Shown here: positions 5,653 to 8,265 of the stretch, one piece after another
How the letters are laid out: each line of letters begins with the position of its first letter
How positions within the stretch are numbered: the stretch's first letter is position 1
Assembly: GCA_004524425.1 (NCBI GenBank)
Contig: SDNN01000128.1
Location: 1 to 8,265, forward strand
Length of the DNA: 8,265 nt
Direction: 5' to 3'
From: Promethearchaeota archaeon
Lineage (GTDB): Archaea; Asgardarchaeota; Lokiarchaeia; Sigynarchaeales; SOKP01
Position numbers and translations under genes: made by a program
The notes under the pieces: model-generated
Database searches by the model: none
What the model was told of the DNA's origin: nothing
Seen by the model: the letters and a program-made list of their open reading frames with translations, nothing else

Positions 5653-6819
5653 ATGGTATTATCAAAAAGAGAAAGAGTTTTAAGAGCTCTTGAACTTGAT
5701 GGAGAACCTGACAAGGTCCCCATTTTTAACATGGGTTTCGAGCGGACTTCAAAATCCTTTCAGGAATTTCAAGATTCTGAAGAAAAAAGGAAATGCGATG
5801 GTTTGGTTCAAAGTAAGGCTACTAATGTTAAGTACTTAATAGCTGAACAAAGATTCTGGAATGCTGATTTGCACAATCTTGATCCGTTTGGAAATTATAC
5901 AAAAATTAGACGAAAACTCAGAAAAGCTCCTTCAGAGTTTCCTGATTGTCGCTTGGATCTCCTCACTGGAAGATTATATAAGAACACTAAGCAAGTGGAG
6001 ACTGGGTTGGATTATTCCTGGTATATCGATGGTTATTTTACGACTCCTGAGATTTTACATTCTTATTGGGATAAATATGGAAGACCAACAGAATTAATAA
6101 ATGATCGAATTAACTATTCTCCTCAGATTTGGGAAGCTTTCGTGGAGGCTATTTCTCCTTATTTCTACCCCATGGCAATGTTGCCTATTTCACCTCATGA
6201 AGCGCTCTTTGAAGGGATAACGATTCCTCGAGTGAATTATTACATGCGCAAAAAACCCAAGTTTATCCATGAGGTGGTCTCTGAATATGCAAATGTTAAT
6301 ATAGAAATCATAAAACGCTTAGCAGAGGCGGGTGTTGATATTGTATTTCTAGGAGATGATTTTGGTTATAAAGGGCAAACCATCTTTTCTCTTGAAAATT
6401 TACGAGAATTTCTTCTCCCCTATTATAAAAAAATGTTTCAAGCATGTAAAAAACGAGGAATGCTATTTGTGCTACATTCTTGCGGGAAAGTTGATGAATT
6501 TCTACCGGATATGGCAGATGCTGGGTTAGATGCCATTCAATCACTTGAGCCCGCTTCGGGTTCTGATTTGACCCATATAAAAAAAACCTTAGGGGATCGC
6601 TTGTGCTTAATAGGAGGAATGGATTCATCAAGAGTTCTAAATTTTGGAACTCCAAAAGATGTAGAAGAGGAGGTTAAAAGATGCATCAAAATTGCGGCCC
6701 CTGGAGGAGGCTATTTCGCAGGACCAGCACACAATATCTTAAACATGCCATGGGAAAATGTTTTGGCTTTTCGAGCAGCAATTGAAAAGTATAGAAAATA
6801 TCCACTAAATTTATCGTAA
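5653..6819 (+). CDS. UroD-fold corrinoid-dependent methyltransferase, copy 1
   Basis: A TIM-barrel protein of 388 residues from the uroporphyrinogen decarboxylase superfamily branch that includes MtaA/MtbA and the methyltransferases of O-demethylase systems. It is judged a methyltransferase, not a haem enzyme, because it carries the zinc motif HSCG (H275, C277) and lies beside a corrinoid protein. Other landmarks: SKRERVLRALELDGEPD at the start, DIVFLGDDFGYKG (229-241), LEPASG (298-303), IGGMDSS (320-326), and the C-terminal GGYFAGPAHNILNMPWEN. The third zinc ligand of MtaA/MtbA, a Cys near this last motif, is absent; A359-H360 stands there. The N-terminal 150 residues are longer than in MtaA-type proteins and may shape substrate access. 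The paralogue follows after 63 bases. Whether it demethylates a substrate or passes the methyl to a C1 carrier is not decided by sequence. Confidence 0.85.
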   Translation: MVLSKRERVLRALELDGEPDKVPIFNMGFERTSKSFQEFQDSEEKRKCDGLVQSKATNVKYLIAEQRFWNADLHNLDPFGNYTKIRRKLRKAPSEFPDCRLDLLTGRLYKNTKQVETGLDYSWYIDGYFTTPEILHSYWDKYGRPTELINDRINYSPQIWEAFVEAISPYFYPMAMLPISPHEALFEGITIPRVNYYMRKKPKFIHEVVSEYANVNIEIIKRLAEAGVDIVFLGDDFGYKGQTIFSLENLREFLLPYYKKMFQACKKRGMLFVLHSCGKVDEFLPDMADAGLDAIQSLEPASGSDLTHIKKTLGDRLCLIGGMDSSRVLNFGTPKDVEEEVKRCIKIAAPGGGYFAGPAHNILNMPWENVLAFRAAIEKYRKYPLNLS

Positions 6820-6849
6820 GAGCCATAAAGATTTTAATTTTACCATATC

Positions 6850-6858
6850 TATAGAAAA
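6850..6858 (+). promoter_or_regulatory. Possible separate TATA-like box for methyltransferase 2
   Basis: TATAGAAAA, centred 29 bases before the ATG at 6883, in a 63-base spacer without an SD. It could give the second methyltransferase its own leaderless transcript, although read-through from copy 1 is equally possible. Confidence 0.3.
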
Positions 6859-6882
6859 AAATTTTTATGCTGATTTATTAAC

Positions 6883-8043
6883 ATGACATTATCAAAAAGA
6901 GAACGTGTTCTCAAGACCCTTCAACTAGATGGAGAACCAGATAAGATACCCATACACATTCAAGGTTTTGAAAAAACTAGTGAATCTTTTCAAGAATATT
7001 TGCAATCTGATGAAAAACAAAAATATCGAACTATTGTGCAGAGTAAATTTACTAAAGTAAAATATTTTATAACAGAACAAAGGTTTTGGAACGTAGATGC
7101 TCATGCTATTGATCCCTTCGGGGAAAAATTGAAATATCATCAACAAGAAGCCCCACCTGAATTTCCTGGTTGTCGCATCAATCCAATATCTGGAAAAATC
7201 TATAAGAATGTAAAGCAAGTTGAGACGGGTTTAGATTACGCTTGGTACATAGATGGTTTTTTTACCAGTCCCGAGATTTTACATTCTTATTGGGATAAAT
7301 TTGGAAAACCTTCGGAATTAATAAATGACCGGATTAATTACGCCCCCAAGGTTTGGGAAGGCTTTGTAGAAGCTCTTGCTCCATTTTTTTATCCAATAGC
7401 CCCTTTACCAATTGCACCACATGAAGCATTATTCGAAGGAATGACAATCACCAGAGCCCGCTATTACATGAAAAAAAATCCAAGCTTTATCCATGAAGTC
7501 ATGGCTGAATATGTAAAAACTAATATTGAAATTGTGAAAAGATTACACGAGGCAGGGGTAGATATTGTATTCATGTATGACGATTTGGGATATAAAGGGA
7601 GATCTATTTTCTCGATTGATAATTTTAAACAGTTTATCCTTCCCCATTATAAAAAAATATATCACTCATGCAAAAAAAGTGGAATGTTAATCGTGCAGCA
7701 TTCATGTGGATATATCGACAAAAACCTACCTTATATGGTTGATGCGGGACTTAACGGAATTGAAGCCTTAGAGCCTGCTGCAGGAGTTGATTTAAACCAT
7801 TTGAAAGAAACATTAGGAGATAAAGTTTGTTTCATTGGAGGAATGGATGCTTCTGATGTACTTAATTTTGGAACACCAAAAGACGTGGAAGAGGAGGTCA
7901 AAAGATGTATCAAGGCAGCTGGTCATGGTGGTGGCTATTTTGCTGGTCCTAGCCATACTATTTTAAACATGCCCTGGGAAAACGTGCTGGCATTTAGAGA
8001 AGCACTTGAAAAATACCGGGATTATCCCTTGGATTTATCTTAA
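6883..8043 (+). CDS. UroD-fold corrinoid-dependent methyltransferase, copy 2
   Basis: A tandem paralogue of the preceding gene, 386 residues, about 68% identical by hand count, with a single net two-residue deletion near residue 88. The methyltransferase landmarks are kept: HSCG (H273, C275), DIVFMYDDLGYKG (227-239), LEPAAG (296-301), IGGMDAS (318-324) and GGYFAGPSHTILNMPWEN. Here too the MtaA/MtbA third zinc Cys is missing and Ser357-His358 occupies the place. Residues around the pocket differ from copy 1: LG becomes MY before the DD pair, VLHSCGKVDE becomes VQHSCGYIDK, and AMLPIS becomes APLPIA. The two enzymes may therefore accept different methyl donors, or one may be the donor-side and the other the acceptor-side enzyme, sharing the corrinoid protein. 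The start is an ATG with no SD; the same TLSKRERVL beginning supports it. Confidence 0.85.
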   Translation: MTLSKRERVLKTLQLDGEPDKIPIHIQGFEKTSESFQEYLQSDEKQKYRTIVQSKFTKVKYFITEQRFWNVDAHAIDPFGEKLKYHQQEAPPEFPGCRINPISGKIYKNVKQVETGLDYAWYIDGFFTSPEILHSYWDKFGKPSELINDRINYAPKVWEGFVEALAPFFYPIAPLPIAPHEALFEGMTITRARYYMKKNPSFIHEVMAEYVKTNIEIVKRLHEAGVDIVFMYDDLGYKGRSIFSIDNFKQFILPHYKKIYHSCKKSGMLIVQHSCGYIDKNLPYMVDAGLNGIEALEPAAGVDLNHLKETLGDKVCFIGGMDASDVLNFGTPKDVEEEVKRCIKAAGHGGGYFAGPSHTILNMPWENVLAFREALEKYRDYPLDLS

Positions 8044-8048
8044 AGTTA

Positions 8049-8055
8049 TTTTTTT
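8049..8055 (+). terminator. Poly-T terminator after methyltransferase 2
   Basis: T7 starting 6 bases after the stop codon, followed by A-rich sequence and no further coding frame for over 100 bases. It fits an archaeal T-run terminator for the methyltransferase pair. Confidence 0.5.
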
Positions 8056-8152
8056 AAAAAATGGGATTTCATTGACTCCTTTATCCCCAAAATTGTCGTA
8101 CCCTAAAATTTAATGAGATCAATTTTATAATAAGATATTCCTTTATTATCAC

Positions 8153-8165
8153 AATTAATTAATTT
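8153..8165 (+). promoter_or_regulatory. TATA-like box for the possible last gene
   Basis: AATTAATTAATTT is centred 27 bases before the ATG at 8186, the same spacing seen for the other leaderless genes. Its value rests on whether the downstream frame is real. Confidence 0.3.
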
Positions 8166-8185
8166 CATCATAATATTGATGTCTA

Positions 8186-8265
8186 ATGCTATTTCACCGA
8201 CAATTAAAAGATTCAGAAGAAGATAATTTTGAAAAATATCAAGTATTATGTGGAATAGAAGAAGA
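8186..8265 (+). CDS. Possible start of an unrecognised gene, cut by the window edge
   Basis: An open frame from ATG 8186 runs to the edge as MLFHRQLKDSEEDNFEKYQV and then LCGIEE. An in-frame TGA lies three codons upstream, so this is the only start. The mix of charged and hydrophobic residues looks protein-like, and a TATA-like box is at the leaderless distance. Only 26 residues are visible and I do not recognise the family. It is separated from methyltransferase 2 by 142 bases including a T-run terminator, so it is probably a separate unit. The opposite strand is also open here but reads as a low-complexity, Leu/Ile-rich product. Confidence 0.4.
   Translation, partial: MLFHRQLKDSEEDNFEKYQVLCGIEE

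Noticed and set aside
6308..6655. Minus-strand open frame inside methyltransferase 1
   Set aside because: It is antisense to the conserved barrel core of the methyltransferase, and its product shows no domain.
5653..8043. Uroporphyrinogen decarboxylases of haem biosynthesis
   Set aside because: Two tandem copies carry the zinc HxCG motif, have an extended N-terminus and neighbour a corrinoid protein. That fits the methyltransferase branch of the superfamily, and no haem genes are nearby.
8103..8264. Minus-strand open frame of about 54 codons reaching the right edge
   Set aside because: Its product is Leu/Ile/Asn-rich and low-complexity, as expected from AT-rich DNA. The plus-strand frame from 8186 is more protein-like and has a well-placed TATA-like box.

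Overview
This is an AT-rich window with archaeal character. The one clear internal Shine-Dalgarno, GGTGA, is the archaeal consensus. Most other genes have a TATA-like box about 25-28 bases before their ATG and no ribosome binding site, as in leaderless archaeal transcripts. The gene content (corrinoid methyl transfer beside intracellular sugar enzymes) would suit an anaerobic archaeon such as an Asgard (Lokiarchaeia-like) or a Bathyarchaeia-like lineage. No marker gene is present, so the lineage is inference.

Layout. Bases 1-118 (minus) are the start of an FGGY sugar kinase that looks like rhamnulokinase. Facing away from it are two tandem D-lyxose isomerase-type cupin genes (325-1026 and 1539-2228, plus), about 67% identical by hand count. 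Between these two lies a MNT-type nucleotidyltransferase gene on the minus strand (1051-1350), interrupted by one in-frame TAG. From 5511 down to 2290 three minus-strand genes follow: a corrinoid (B12-binding) methyl-carrier protein, a clan GH-A (GH5-like) intracellular glycosidase, and an NAD-dependent GH4 glycosidase with a CHEY active-site motif. Diverging from the corrinoid gene are two tandem UroD-fold methyltransferase genes (5653-6819 and 6883-8043, plus), about 68% identical. A possible further gene begins at 8186 and runs off the end.

How they may work together. The kinase, isomerases and two glycosidases form a cytoplasmic sugar-catabolic set. None of the complete enzymes has a visible signal peptide, so they would act on imported oligosaccharides. 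The corrinoid protein and two methyltransferases form the substrate-side core of a methyl-transfer system. Placing them beside glycosidases suggests, as inference only, that methyl groups may be taken from O-methylated sugars or glycosides and fed to a C1 pathway while the sugar skeleton goes to the isomerase and kinase.

Most notable sequence details: the GH4 gene appears to start at an ATA codon with a perfectly spaced GGTGA; its promoter region has two perfect palindromes flanking the TATA box; and the two SD-led genes are exactly those without an ATG start.
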